This document shows, one piece after another, positions 53,228 to 62,774 of a DNA stretch of 64,000 nt (the first letter of the stretch is position 1; the number at the start of each line of letters is the position of its first letter). Source of the DNA: Niallia sp. Man26 (lineage in GTDB: Bacteria > Bacillota > Bacilli > Bacillales > Cytobacillaceae); the NCBI RefSeq assembly GCF_022049065.2, contig NZ_CP095744.1, positions 806,001 through 870,000 of the forward strand. Direction: 5' to 3'. The position numbers and the translations under genes were made by a program. A model generated the notes under the pieces. That model had not been told where the DNA came from, ran no database searches, and saw only the letters and a program-made list of their open reading frames with translations.

Positions 53228-53343
53228 ACAAATTCTCCATTCTGTATATTTTTTCAATAAAGATGTTGATACTTTTTTCTAGTTATTGAAAGTCAAGTTG
53301 CATTTACCTACCTAAGCTCTCCGCTCCTTCCTTACTTGCTTTT

Positions 53344-53368
53344 ATATCCATGTAATCTGATTGGATAT
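53344..53368. promoter_or_regulatory. Inverted repeat in the 241-bp gap inside the sulfur cluster
   Basis: ATATCCA, 11 bases, TGGATAT: a T-N11-A spacing like LysR sites. It lies beside minus-strand TATTATAGTATAC, a likely -10 region. It may mark an internal promoter for the acetyltransferase-transporter half. Confidence 0.5.
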
Positions 53369-53468
53369 GTATACTATAATATTTTTTTCACTCTTTGACT
53401 AATTAGTATTAGTAAAGCATCAATTCAATAAAACTAATAATTAATATAATCCCATAAGAATACTAGGT

Positions 53469-54533
53469 TTAAAGGTAGTTAGAAGCTGTTTTTTTCGGCT
53501 GATTCCAAATAAAATCGGGAATTTCCTTGCGCAAAACAGGCAGAATTTCTTCAGAAAATCGTTGAATTTGTTCTTTTTGTTCTGTTTCGCTAAGTCCATC
53601 CACACTTAACCCCTGCACTTGATGACCGAAAGCTTTGTGGTAAAGTAAAATCTTTTCAATGATAGATTCTGCTGATCCGACTAAAGACGGACCATTTTCA
53701 ATATAATCCTCTAAATCATTAAAAGGTGAATTATTGTGCTTGGAAGCATCTGTATTCATAAAAGCATCATAATAAGGACGATATTTCTTTATAGCCTTCT
53801 CCTTCGTGTTGGCAATATATAAGCTGCCTGCTCCAGATCCGATTACTGCCTTATTAGAATCATGCCCGTAGAACTCCAGTCTTTCCTTATAATGATCAAT
53901 CAGCTGCTTATATTTTTTCAGTGGATGAAAAACATTAGATGAGAAAATAGGATCACCATTTTTCGCTGCTAATTCAGTAGAAGCCGTGCTGGATGCACTT
54001 CCATGCCAGATGGGAATTCGCTTTTGGTATGGCCTTGGCTCAATTGTGACATTTTCTAAAGGCGCACGGTACTTTCCGTTCCATGTAACAGACTCCTCCG
54101 CCCATAGTCTTTTTAATAAATCATACCTTTCTGACAGTGATTCCCACTGTTCTTCCTCTGTTATTCCAAACAAAGGATAATGCCGCGGGTCATTGCCTTT
54201 TCCAATAATTAAATCAAGCCGTCCTTTTGATAATTGATCCAATGTAGCGAAATCCTCTGCAACCCGGACAGGGTCCAACACACTTAAAACCGTTACAGTA
54301 GTCAATAACCGTATTTTTGTAGTTTTTGCCGCAATCGTCGACAGTACAACTGCTGGAGAGGAGGAAAGGAATGGCGGACCATGCCTTTCCCCCACTCCAA
54401 AACCATCAAATCCTTGCTCTTCTGCCAGAACAGCTTGATTTATAACATTTTCCAGTTTCTGATAATCGGTAAATGTTTCACCGCTCACAGGATTCACGTG
54501 ATTGCTGATAAGTGAAAATAAAATGAATTTCAT
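53469..54533 (-). CDS. Luciferase-like FMN-dependent monooxygenase
   Basis: 354 residues, behind GAGGGAT. A bacterial-luciferase (LLM) TIM barrel: GFDGFGVGERHG near the start, then RVAEDFATLDQLSKGRLDLIIGKG and RIPIWHGSASS. LLM enzymes use reduced FMN and oxygen to hydroxylate or cleave C-S, C-N or sulfonate bonds. It is the last gene of the upstream half of the cluster, after the dipeptide-type binding protein, and is one of three LLM-family proteins in the cluster. Confidence 0.87.
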   Translation of the reverse strand: MKFILFSLISNHVNPVSGETFTDYQKLENVINQAVLAEEQGFDGFGVGERHGPPFLSSSPAVVLSTIAAKTTKIRLLTTVTVLSVLDPVRVAEDFATLDQLSKGRLDLIIGKGNDPRHYPLFGITEEEQWESLSERYDLLKRLWAEESVTWNGKYRAPLENVTIEPRPYQKRIPIWHGSASSTASTELAAKNGDPIFSSNVFHPLKKYKQLIDHYKERLEFYGHDSNKAVIGSGAGSLYIANTKEKAIKKYRPYYDAFMNTDASKHNNSPFNDLEDYIENGPSLVGSAESIIEKILLYHKAFGHQVQGLSVDGLSETEQKEQIQRFSEEILPVLRKEIPDFIWNQPKKTASNYL

Positions 54534-54565
54534 GGCGATCCCTCATCTTTATAATTTTCTCTTTA

Positions 54566-56200
54566 TTACTTATTAATGAAAACATCGTTGAACTGCGGAT
54601 AGCCTTGTGAATCAAAGGTTAAACCTTTAACTTCATTAGATGTTGCTACAGTATATGGGAAGACATAAATAGGAATAAAGTATCCTTGCCCAATCAATTT
54701 TTGCTGCACCTTTTTGTATAAGTCGACCCTTTTAGCTGCATCTGTCTCCAACTCACCACTCTCCAGCCATTGATCAATTTCACTGTCATGAAGTCGAGCG
54801 AGGCTTGAACCGCCATTTTCAGGCAGATTATCAGAATGGAAGAATAGCCGGAGCACATCAGGATCACCAGCTACCCTGCTGTTGCCAATTACATCATAAT
54901 CCTTGCCATTTTTAGTGATATTATAATAGTCTGCTGATGTAGTAAACTCAAGCTTTACCCCTATTTCCTTTAATTGCTGCTGAATGATTGTAGCAATATC
55001 GTGGCGCTTCTCTCTGTTAACATTGCTGTCTATTAAACGAAGCACCAGTTGATTACCGTTCTTTTCTCTTATCCCTCCACTATTCTTCGTCCAGCCAAGG
55101 CTTTCTAATCGTTTATTAGCTTTCTCTATATCAATTTTCGCTGTATTTTCGAGGGCCTTGTCATATCCAAGAATTGTTGGTGTTATGACAGACCATGCGC
55201 GCTTATATGTTCCTAGATAAAGCGTGTTAACAATATTATCTACGTCTATCGTTTCCTTCAGTGCTAATCGTGCTTCTAATTCATTCCATGGCTCATTTTC
55301 CGGATTTACAAACAGACCATATGGCATCCCTGCTGTTTGTGTTTCATAAATTTGCAAGTTTCCATTTGCTTTAATTGACTTAAGATCTTGTGGCGGCACT
55401 GTTTCAACCGCATTTAATTGATTGCTTTGGACACTGCCTATTCTCGTTGCCTCTTCAGGAATAATTTTGTACGTAAGCTTATTTAAATAAGCTTTTCCTT
55501 CATGGTCAGCATAGGGAGCTTTCCGATTATAATCATCGAATCTTTCCAAGACAATTTCATTGTTCTCATCAAGATTCACAAACTTAAATGGCCCAGAGCC
55601 GACTGGATTTGTTGCTAGAGACAAGCCATATTTTTCAGCAGCTTCTTTTGAAACAATTGCCAATTTAGGCTGACTTAAATTACTTAAGAAGGTTGCAGCA
55701 GGCTCTGAGAAATGAATGGTTATGGTATATTCGTCTATCACTTCGGAAGACTCATAATTCTCAATCAAAGCATATGCACTAGCAGCTTTCGTTTCAGGAT
55801 TTACGATGCGGTCAAAGTTATACTTAACTACTTCTGCATTGAATTTGCTGCCATCATGAAAGGTAACATCGTCTCTTAATTTGAATGTAAAAGACTTTTG
55901 GTCGTCCGATACCTCCCAGCTAGTTGCAAGCCACGGTTTTATCTCATTATTTTCTGTTTGATAAACGAGCTTTTCATATATGCTGTTATTCACCCTCGTG
56001 GATACAGCCATCCCGCTCGTATGAGGGTCAAGACTGTCCGGCGCTGTTGCCAGGCCATAAACCAGTTCGCCTCCTTCTTTGGGCTCTGCATCTTCACTTG
56101 CAGAAGTATTTTCGTCAGCATTACCGCAAGCAGTCAGCACCAGCAAAACTGCCATTATATAAAATAGGAAAGGCTTTCGCAATCCAATTAATTGCAACAT
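54566..56200 (-). CDS. Family 5 ABC substrate-binding lipoprotein (Opp/Dpp/Gsi-like)
   Basis: 544 residues, behind GGGGGAG. The signal peptide is followed by the lipobox LTAC. The SBP_bac_5 fold is shown by DSLDPHTSGMAVSTRVNNSIYEKLVY, the KSFTFKLRDDVTFHDGSKFNA segment (the family signature) and NPVGSGPFKF. Such proteins bind di- or tripeptides, glutathione or nickel chelates. In this cluster a cysteine-containing peptide or a glutathione/cysteine conjugate is the attractive ligand, by context only. Confidence 0.88.
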   Translation of the reverse strand: MLQLIGLRKPFLFYIMAVLLVLTACGNADENTSASEDAEPKEGGELVYGLATAPDSLDPHTSGMAVSTRVNNSIYEKLVYQTENNEIKPWLATSWEVSDDQKSFTFKLRDDVTFHDGSKFNAEVVKYNFDRIVNPETKAASAYALIENYESSEVIDEYTITIHFSEPAATFLSNLSQPKLAIVSKEAAEKYGLSLATNPVGSGPFKFVNLDENNEIVLERFDDYNRKAPYADHEGKAYLNKLTYKIIPEEATRIGSVQSNQLNAVETVPPQDLKSIKANGNLQIYETQTAGMPYGLFVNPENEPWNELEARLALKETIDVDNIVNTLYLGTYKRAWSVITPTILGYDKALENTAKIDIEKANKRLESLGWTKNSGGIREKNGNQLVLRLIDSNVNREKRHDIATIIQQQLKEIGVKLEFTTSADYYNITKNGKDYDVIGNSRVAGDPDVLRLFFHSDNLPENGGSSLARLHDSEIDQWLESGELETDAAKRVDLYKKVQQKLIGQGYFIPIYVFPYTVATSNEVKGLTFDSQGYPQFNDVFINK

Positions 56201-56232
56201 CTTTGTCTCCCCCTAATCTCTTTTTATCTACT

Positions 56233-58239
56233 TTAAATAAACGCTAAAGGATAATGGCATGCTGTAAATCTATCTTTCTGTATTTCCGTTAACACCGGCT
56301 CTTCCATGGCACATTTCCTATTCGCAAACGGACATCTCGTACGGAACCGGCATCCTGACGGCGGATTTGCCGGCGAGGGAATCTCTCCTTTTGCTTCAAG
56401 CTTTTTCTTGCCCTTCCTATTTGGAATAGAGTCAATCAATGTCCTTGTATAAGGGTGGGCTGGCTTTTCGAAAATCTCCTTACTTGGTGCAATCTCCACA
56501 AGCTTTCCTAAATACATAACACCAATTCTGTCAGAAATATGCTGGACAACACCTAAATCATGGCCAATAAACAAATACGTCAAGCCCATTTTCTTCTGAA
56601 GATCTTGGAGTAAATTAATAATTTGAGCCTGTACGGAAACATCTAAAGCAGAAAGTGCTTCATCTGCGAGAATAAAGGATGGATTTAAGGCAATCGCTCT
56701 AGCAATTCCAATTCTTTGCCTCTGTCCGCCTGAAAACTCATGAGGATATCTTGCAGTCCATTCGCGCTTTAATCCGACCTTTTCCAGCAGCTCTTCTACT
56801 GTTTCTTGTATTTCCTCCTTGGAAAGCTTTAAATGCCACTTTAATGGCTCTGCAATAATCTCTCCTATTTTTAGACGAGAATTGACAGAACTATTGGGGT
56901 CTTGGAAAATCATCTGCATTTCTTTCCGATATTTGCCCATTTTTCGGCTGTTAAGTCCTGATAATGGATTACCATTATAGAGCACTTCCCCGCCAGACAG
57001 TTTTTCCAGCTGCAAAATGGCCCTTCCTAACGTCGATTTCCCGCTTCCAGATTCTCCAACAAGTCCAAAAGTCTCGCCTTTTTTAATGGAGAATGACACA
57101 TCATCTACTGCCTTGACTTGTTTTTTTGTAAATTTCAAACCACTTCCAAGCGGATAGTGCTTGCTGATTTGCTTAATATCCAACAAGATTTCCGGGTTAT
57201 CGTTAGCCTTTTCCATAACGATGTCTTCTGCGAGCTTTTCCTCTTGTAGTTGATCACTTAAGCTCCATTCAGATTTTGTCACTAACTCCTCTGCATAGAA
57301 ACAAGCAGAGTAACGGTCATTTACTATTTCAAGATTCGGTCTTACTCTTTTACATTTTTCCGTCGCAAATGGACAGCGGGGATGAAAAAGGCAGCCTTCT
57401 GGCAGGTCATTTAAACTCGGTATGCTACCTTCAATGGAATACAGCTTGCCAATACTTGCTGATATGCTCGGCATAGATTTCAGCAGCCCTCTAGTATAAG
57501 GATGATGCGGTGTTTGAAATAGCTGCGAAACAGTTGCATTCTCGACTATTTCTCCTGCATACATCACAACAATTCTGTCTGCGAGCTCGGCAGCAATCCC
57601 TAAATCATGAGTGATCAGCAGTAACCCCATATTAAATTCATCTTTTAATGATTTTAATAACTCGATAATTTGCTGTTGGATAGTGACATCCAATGCTGTA
57701 GTAGGCTCATCCGCTATAAGCAAATCAGGCTCACAAGATATCGCCATTGCAATCATAGCCCGCTGCAACATACCGCCTGAGAACTCATTTGGATACTGCT
57801 TCATTCGATACTCTGGCTCTGATATTCCCACTTTTTTCAGCAGTTCTATTCCTTTTTCCCAAGCTGCCTTCTGTGAAGTTTTTTGATGCTTTCTGATCAT
57901 TTCCGTTATCTGATGGCCAATTGTGAAAACTGGATCAAAAGCAGACAAAGGTTCTTGAAAAATCATCGCGATTTTTTTCCCTCTAATAGACGTGAGCATC
58001 TTTTCATCACTGGTAGTAAGGTTGGTACCTTGAAAGGTTATATCTCCTTGTGAGATGATGCCATTCTCATACTCAATCAATCTCATAATGGCCTTTGATG
58101 TTATTGTTTTTCCGCTTCCTGATTCACCGACTAAACAGACAGACTCACCAGCCTTAATAGACAGGTTCAATTCAGACACAGCAGTAAGAAGCCCTGTTTT
58201 TGTTTTAAATTCTATATTTATCTTATTTATATCGAGCAT
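56233..58239 (-). CDS. Fused double ATPase of a dipeptide/glutathione-type ABC importer
   Basis: 668 residues, two complete ABC domains. Domain 1 (about 1-270) has GESGSGKT, the signature FSGGMLQRA and Walker B LLIADEPTTALD. Domain 2 (about 350-665) has GESGSGKST, FSGGQRQRIG and FILADEALSALD. Each ends in an Opp-type cysteine-rich tail (EGCLFHPRCPFATEKC and SGCRFRTRCPFANRKC) that can hold an iron-sulfur cluster. The Walker B of domain 2 has Ala in place of the usual Pro. The single-chain arrangement is like E. coli GsiA. It overlaps the permease stop by one base. Confidence 0.9.
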   Translation of the reverse strand: MLDINKINIEFKTKTGLLTAVSELNLSIKAGESVCLVGESGSGKTITSKAIMRLIEYENGIISQGDITFQGTNLTTSDEKMLTSIRGKKIAMIFQEPLSAFDPVFTIGHQITEMIRKHQKTSQKAAWEKGIELLKKVGISEPEYRMKQYPNEFSGGMLQRAMIAMAISCEPDLLIADEPTTALDVTIQQQIIELLKSLKDEFNMGLLLITHDLGIAAELADRIVVMYAGEIVENATVSQLFQTPHHPYTRGLLKSMPSISASIGKLYSIEGSIPSLNDLPEGCLFHPRCPFATEKCKRVRPNLEIVNDRYSACFYAEELVTKSEWSLSDQLQEEKLAEDIVMEKANDNPEILLDIKQISKHYPLGSGLKFTKKQVKAVDDVSFSIKKGETFGLVGESGSGKSTLGRAILQLEKLSGGEVLYNGNPLSGLNSRKMGKYRKEMQMIFQDPNSSVNSRLKIGEIIAEPLKWHLKLSKEEIQETVEELLEKVGLKREWTARYPHEFSGGQRQRIGIARAIALNPSFILADEALSALDVSVQAQIINLLQDLQKKMGLTYLFIGHDLGVVQHISDRIGVMYLGKLVEIAPSKEIFEKPAHPYTRTLIDSIPNRKGKKKLEAKGEIPSPANPPSGCRFRTRCPFANRKCAMEEPVLTEIQKDRFTACHYPLAFI

Positions 58240-59132
58240 CAGGCGTTTTCTCCTTTCTGCTGTTTCTTTGGATCAAGGAAATCACGGAGACTGTCACCAA
58301 TAATATTTGCTGACAATACAAAAGAAGTGATTGCAATACCAGGAAATGTAGCAATCCACCAAGCGGCTGCTAAGTAGCCTCTGCCTTGTGACAGCAGTGT
58401 TCCCCAGTCGGGAACCTCTTGGACGATTCCTAATCCTAAAAAGCTTAGCCCTGCTCCCAAAAGAATGGAGGACCCTAGCCCATTAGTCGCCATAACTAAC
58501 AGCGGGGAGTAAGCATTAGGCAAAATGTGGCGAAAAAAAATGACAAGATCGCTTACCCCGATTGATTTTGAAGCAATGACAAAATTCCTCCTTTTTAATG
58601 TGAGAATTTGTCCCCGCATCAATCTTGCATAGCCAGGCACTGCCGAGATCGATATGGCGAGAATAATATTCATCAAACTCGGTCCCAATGCTGCGGCAAA
58701 GGCAAGAGACAGCAGCATTCCTGGAATTGTCATTAAAATATCAATAATTCTCATGAAAATAAGGTCGATCATCCCTCCAGCATATCCAGCTACAGACCCG
58801 ATGAGCATTCCGATAGTAGCTGCCACAATAACGGACAAAATACCGATAATGAGAGATGTCCTGCTTCCAAAGACAATCAAGCTGAAAACATCCCGGCCAA
58901 AGTAGTCTGTACCGAGAATATGAGTGGCCGAAGGTGCTTGCATAATTGCATCTGTAAACATTTTTGTGGGGGCATAAGGTGCTACCCACTGTGGAAATAC
59001 TGCACAAACCAATAAGAAAAAAATAATACTTCCGGCCACATAGATAAAAACATGCTCGGGGTGGAAAATTCGTTTTTTCTTTTTAACTACAGTCGTTTTT
59101 TTGATTTGCCCAGCTAATACCGTTTCTTTCAA
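58239..59132 (-). CDS. Dipeptide-type ABC permease, DppC-like
   Basis: About 297 residues; TTG 59132 is eight bases after AGGAGGTG, while GTG 59141 touches it. It has an N-terminal cytosolic tail, six helices, and the OppC signature ILGTDYFGRDVFSLIVFGSRTSL, then VPGYARLMRGQILTLKRRNFVIASKSIG and RHILPNAYSPLLV (ATPase coupling). It forms the channel with the DppB-like protein. Confidence 0.9.
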   Translation of the reverse strand: MKETVLAGQIKKTTVVKKKKRIFHPEHVFIYVAGSIIFFLLVCAVFPQWVAPYAPTKMFTDAIMQAPSATHILGTDYFGRDVFSLIVFGSRTSLIIGILSVIVAATIGMLIGSVAGYAGGMIDLIFMRIIDILMTIPGMLLSLAFAAALGPSLMNIILAISISAVPGYARLMRGQILTLKRRNFVIASKSIGVSDLVIFFRHILPNAYSPLLVMATNGLGSSILLGAGLSFLGLGIVQEVPDWGTLLSQGRGYLAAAWWIATFPGIAITSFVLSANIIGDSLRDFLDPKKQQKGENA

Positions 59133-59146
59133 GTGAGTCACACCTC

Positions 59147-60073
59147 CTAAAATGATTTTCGGACACGAGGATCAATAACTGAATATAAGATGTCCACAAT
59201 AAAATTTATTAATATATAAACAATCGCAGAAAAAAACACTACCCCTTGGACAACTGGCAAATCCTTTGCCGTAATGGCATCTGCCACAAGCCTTCCGATG
59301 CCTTGACGGGAAAATACCGTTTCAATCACTACCGCCCCGCCCAGCATATCACCGATCATCATTCCTATAATTGTAATCGATGGAATTAGAGCATTCCTTA
59401 AAGCGTGTTTATACATAACCACCTTTTCTGATAACCCCTTCGACCTTAATGTCAGGATGTATTGCTCAGTCATCACCTCAAGCATACTGTTCCTTACCAT
59501 ACGGACGATTGCACCAGAACCTACAAGTCCAAGTGCGATAGAAGGAAGTACTAATGTAATCCAACCGTCAGATCCTATGGAAGGAAACCAGCCTAAGGTC
59601 ACGGAGAATATGAGAATTAGTAAGATGCCTGACCAGAAGGTTGGCATAGAAATGCCAAAAAGTCCGATTAACCTTGCAACATAATCAATCACGGTGTTAT
59701 GGTGGATTGCTGAAAAAACACCTAAAGTAATGCCGAACACGATAGATAGAATCGCACTAACAACAGTTAAAGCAATGGTAGCGGGAAACTGTGTAATAAT
59801 TTTGGATAACACGGGTGAATGATTAACAATGGAGTTCCCGAAATCTCCTCGCAAAATATTATTTAAATATTCAAAAAACTGAGTGTGGAAAGGTAAATCC
59901 AGACCTAGCTCTTTCCGTAAATTAGCTGCCATCTCAGGAGTGGCACCTGTCCCCTCAAGCATTTGATCGACTGCATCTCCTGGGAGGGAATAATTAATGA
60001 TAAACACTAAAAACAAAGATCCTAACAAGACAAAAACAGCAGCAATCATTCTGTTAACGATAAATTTCCCCAT
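59147..60073 (-). CDS. Dipeptide-type ABC permease, DppB-like
   Basis: 308 residues, six helices. It opens with FIVNRMIAAVFVLLGSLFLVFIINYSLPGD, the usual OppB start, and carries MLEVMTEQYILTLRSKGLSEKVVMYKHALRNALIP, the coupling loop. The ribosome site is weak. It is followed after five bases or less by the DppC-like gene. Confidence 0.9.
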   Translation of the reverse strand: MGKFIVNRMIAAVFVLLGSLFLVFIINYSLPGDAVDQMLEGTGATPEMAANLRKELGLDLPFHTQFFEYLNNILRGDFGNSIVNHSPVLSKIITQFPATIALTVVSAILSIVFGITLGVFSAIHHNTVIDYVARLIGLFGISMPTFWSGILLILIFSVTLGWFPSIGSDGWITLVLPSIALGLVGSGAIVRMVRNSMLEVMTEQYILTLRSKGLSEKVVMYKHALRNALIPSITIIGMMIGDMLGGAVVIETVFSRQGIGRLVADAITAKDLPVVQGVVFFSAIVYILINFIVDILYSVIDPRVRKSF

Positions 60074-60087
60074 AAACGCTACCTGTT

Positions 60088-61419
60088 TTATACTTCTAAA
60101 GCTTTATTGTTTTTTAGACTGTGCTGATTAATCGGCTTTTTTAGGCCTAAATGGTCTCTTAATGTGCTGCCTGAATATTCTTCCTCATAAATGCCTCTTG
60201 CTTGAAGAATTGGCACAACTTTTTCTACAAACACTTTAAATTGGCTTGGAATGTCAGAGTTGATGATAAAGCCGTCTGCACCGCCGCTTTCAAACCAGCT
60301 CTGAATCTTATCTGCCACAATTTCAGGAGTGCCGATAAAGGTGCTTCTTGGAACGGCAACCTGCTGAGCCACTTGGCGTAGTGTCAGCTTATTTTCCTTT
60401 GCCATTCTTTTTATTTTGTCTGTTGTGCTCTGAAAAGCTTCCTTGCCTATATCCCCTATATCCGGAAATGGTTCATCCAGCGGAAAAACACTGAAGTCAA
60501 ATTGGTCAAAAAACCTTCCAAGATACGTAATCGCATTATCAATCGGCACTAAGCTGATAAAATCCTCATATATCTTATTTGCTTCCTCTACTGTGTCAGC
60601 TACAATAGGACTGATTCCAGGGAATATTAAAATATCATCATGACTGCGACCATTTTCAGCAGCCTTCGTTTTTACATCATGATAAAACGCAATAGCTTCT
60701 TCTAACGTTTCGTGACCTGTAAAAATCGCATCTGCTGACTCCGCCGCAAATTTTTTGCCCCTTTCAGATGATCCAGCCTGAAATATAACAGGATATCCTT
60801 GCGGTGATCTTTCCAAATTCAAAGGTCCTTTAACGGAAAAGAACTCTCCCTCATGATTTAACGCATGCATTTTTTCTTTATCAAAAAATTCTCCAGTGTC
60901 CTTATTTCTGACAAATGCACCGTCTTCCCAAGAATCCCATAGTCCTTTAACTACAGTGAGATGTTCAGATGCTTTTTTATAGCGCTCCTCATGGGAAGGA
61001 AGCTCTGTCTCATTGAAATTTTGAGCTGCTCCAGCTGATGGAGATGTTACAACATTCCAGCCTGCTCTTCCTGCACTTATATGGTCTAATGATAGAAACT
61101 GTCTGGCGACATTAAAAGGCTGGCTATAGGAAGTGGAAAGTGTCCCGACAATCCCTATCCTTTCTGTAGCACCTGCTATTGCAGTCAGTAAAGTAATCGG
61201 CTCAAACCTGTTTAAGAAATGAGGCAGTGACTTTTCATTGATAGACAGTCCGTCAGCCACAAAAATGAAGCTGAAATTTGCTTTTTCTGCAAGCCTTGCT
61301 CGTTCTTTATAGAACGGTAAACTAACACTTGCATCTGCAGGAACAGATGGGTGACGCCATCCATCTGTTGTCCCGCCAATTCCATGAATCATTGCACCAA
61401 ACTTTATTTTCTTCACCAT
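60088..61419 (-). CDS. ytnJ: NtaA/SnaA/DszA-type flavin monooxygenase, YtnJ-like
   Basis: 443 residues, behind AAGGTGG. It belongs to the nitrilotriacetate/dibenzothiophene monooxygenase branch of the LLM family: KANFSFIFVADG, LEPITLLTAIAGATERIGIVGTLSTSYSQPFNVARQFLSLDHISAGRAGWNVVTSP and PVIFQAGSSERGKKFAAESADAIFTG. In B. subtilis YtnJ acts in breakdown of N-acetyl-S-alkylcysteines, using reduced FMN supplied by a separate reductase. The reductase at 62775-63305 fits that role. Confidence 0.9.
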   Translation of the reverse strand: MVKKIKFGAMIHGIGGTTDGWRHPSVPADASVSLPFYKERARLAEKANFSFIFVADGLSINEKSLPHFLNRFEPITLLTAIAGATERIGIVGTLSTSYSQPFNVARQFLSLDHISAGRAGWNVVTSPSAGAAQNFNETELPSHEERYKKASEHLTVVKGLWDSWEDGAFVRNKDTGEFFDKEKMHALNHEGEFFSVKGPLNLERSPQGYPVIFQAGSSERGKKFAAESADAIFTGHETLEEAIAFYHDVKTKAAENGRSHDDILIFPGISPIVADTVEEANKIYEDFISLVPIDNAITYLGRFFDQFDFSVFPLDEPFPDIGDIGKEAFQSTTDKIKRMAKENKLTLRQVAQQVAVPRSTFIGTPEIVADKIQSWFESGGADGFIINSDIPSQFKVFVEKVVPILQARGIYEEEYSGSTLRDHLGLKKPINQHSLKNNKALEV

Positions 61420-61483
61420 GTTTTAGCCACCTTCCACAAATTTTTATTATTCCAATGAAAATAGTCAACTTTAAATTAAAAAA

Positions 61484-61741
61484 TTAAGCTAATGCTTCTT
61501 TTAATGCTTCCAGGTCAACTTTAAAAACGGCTTTATATTCTGCAGAATCCCCGTCACTTACCTCTACTACCGGTACATAGCGAATACCATATTTAACTTC
61601 AAGCACATCTCTTAAAGAATCATTTTCTGTCACATCAATTGTTGAATACTCAAAATTATTATCTGATAAGTAAGATTTGACTTGTTCACAATAACTACAT
61701 CCAACTTTGCTCCACACTACCACTTTTTTATTTTGACTCAT
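61484..61741 (-). CDS. ytnI: Glutaredoxin-like protein, YtnI-like
   Basis: 85 residues. Thioredoxin-fold start with VVVWSKVGCSYCEQVKSYL (CxxC active site at about 15-18) and the cis-proline region YVPVVEV. Its start overlaps the stop of the flavin monooxygenase gene (TAATG at 61741). YtnI sits in the same place in the B. subtilis operon. It may reduce a disulfide or accept sulfur from the cleaved substrate. Confidence 0.88.
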   Translation of the reverse strand: MSQNKKVVVWSKVGCSYCEQVKSYLSDNNFEYSTIDVTENDSLRDVLEVKYGIRYVPVVEVSDGDSAEYKAVFKVDLEALKEALA

Positions 61742-62769
61742 TATATTCCCACTCCTTCATTTTCTTTTTCTATGTGAATACTCTCTTCTGCAAATGCCTC
61801 ACTTAATAGCTTATAAGAACTTAACCTGTCATTAATGTCCACAATTGGTGATAAGGAAATGATTTCATCGATTTCATGCTCTTTAGCCAGACTGCTAAGA
61901 GCATCCCTGACACTTTCCTTCGAACCTGCAACATAACCCGCTTTTTGAACAATAAGCTGATAATCTGTTTCTTCATACTGGCTGATTACCTTTTCCGCCT
62001 GCTCCAAAGAACCTACATTTAACTTCTTCCCATCTGCCAGTATTACCTTGACAGACTCTCTTTGCTTAATAAAGGAATCAGCTTTTTCATCAGTTTCAGC
62101 AACAGCTACTGTCAATGCCACTATAAATTGCCCTCCACCAGCCGGTGAAAACTGCTTAAACCGTTCTCTTGCTTCTTTTAGAACATTTTGCTCTCCATTT
62201 ATAAAGTAAGCAAACACAAAGGATATTCCAAGTTTTGCAGCCAGTTCTGCACTTTCTGCACTTCCTCCAAGAAGTATAAGATCTGGTCTCACCCTTGGAG
62301 TAGGAGCAGCCACTAAATCTAAGTCACGCTCCTTATGGTAAATATATTGCTTTAAATCAGCCAGTTTTTCTTCAAAAGACTTTTGGGCTTCTACTTTGTC
62401 TTCCTGCAGTGCTTTTGTAGATAAGTTTAAGCCACCTGGTGCTTTGCCCACACCAAGATCGACTCTTCCTGGAGCGAGCGATGAGAGCACATGAAACACT
62501 TCGGCAACTTTATATGGGCTGTAATGCTGTAGCATTATGCCCCCAGAACCGACTCTAATATTTTTAGTAGTTGCCAGCAGAAAGCCGATTAAGCTTTCTG
62601 GTGCAGACCCAGCTAATTGACCGTTATTATGATGCTCTGAAACCCAAAAACGATGATAGCCCAACTGATCAGCTGCCTGTGCTAACCTCACCGTATTTTG
62701 GAGCCCCTGTTCTGCTGTTTCTCCTTCACCAACAGGACTCTGATCAAGAATGCTTAATTTAAATGCCAT
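61741..62769 (-). CDS. ytmO: Luciferase-like monooxygenase, YtmO-like
   Basis: 342 residues, ATG 62769 behind GAGGTGA; the GTG at 62778 is inside the ribosome site. The LLM branch with short insertions (YceB/YwcH/YtmO group) is shown by KLSILDQSPVGEG at the start, RFWVSEHHN, GLGTAPGG-like VGKAPGGLN and LGGSAESAELAAKLG. It overlaps the FMN reductase gene's end by ribosome site only, so the two are co-translated. Reaction unproven; FMN-dependent oxidation of a sulfur compound is inferred. Confidence 0.85.
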   Translation of the reverse strand: MAFKLSILDQSPVGEGETAEQGLQNTVRLAQAADQLGYHRFWVSEHHNNGQLAGSAPESLIGFLLATTKNIRVGSGGIMLQHYSPYKVAEVFHVLSSLAPGRVDLGVGKAPGGLNLSTKALQEDKVEAQKSFEEKLADLKQYIYHKERDLDLVAAPTPRVRPDLILLGGSAESAELAAKLGISFVFAYFINGEQNVLKEARERFKQFSPAGGGQFIVALTVAVAETDEKADSFIKQRESVKVILADGKKLNVGSLEQAEKVISQYEETDYQLIVQKAGYVAGSKESVRDALSSLAKEHEIDEIISLSPIVDINDRLSSYKLLSEAFAEESIHIEKENEGVGI

Positions 62770-62774
62770 ATTTT

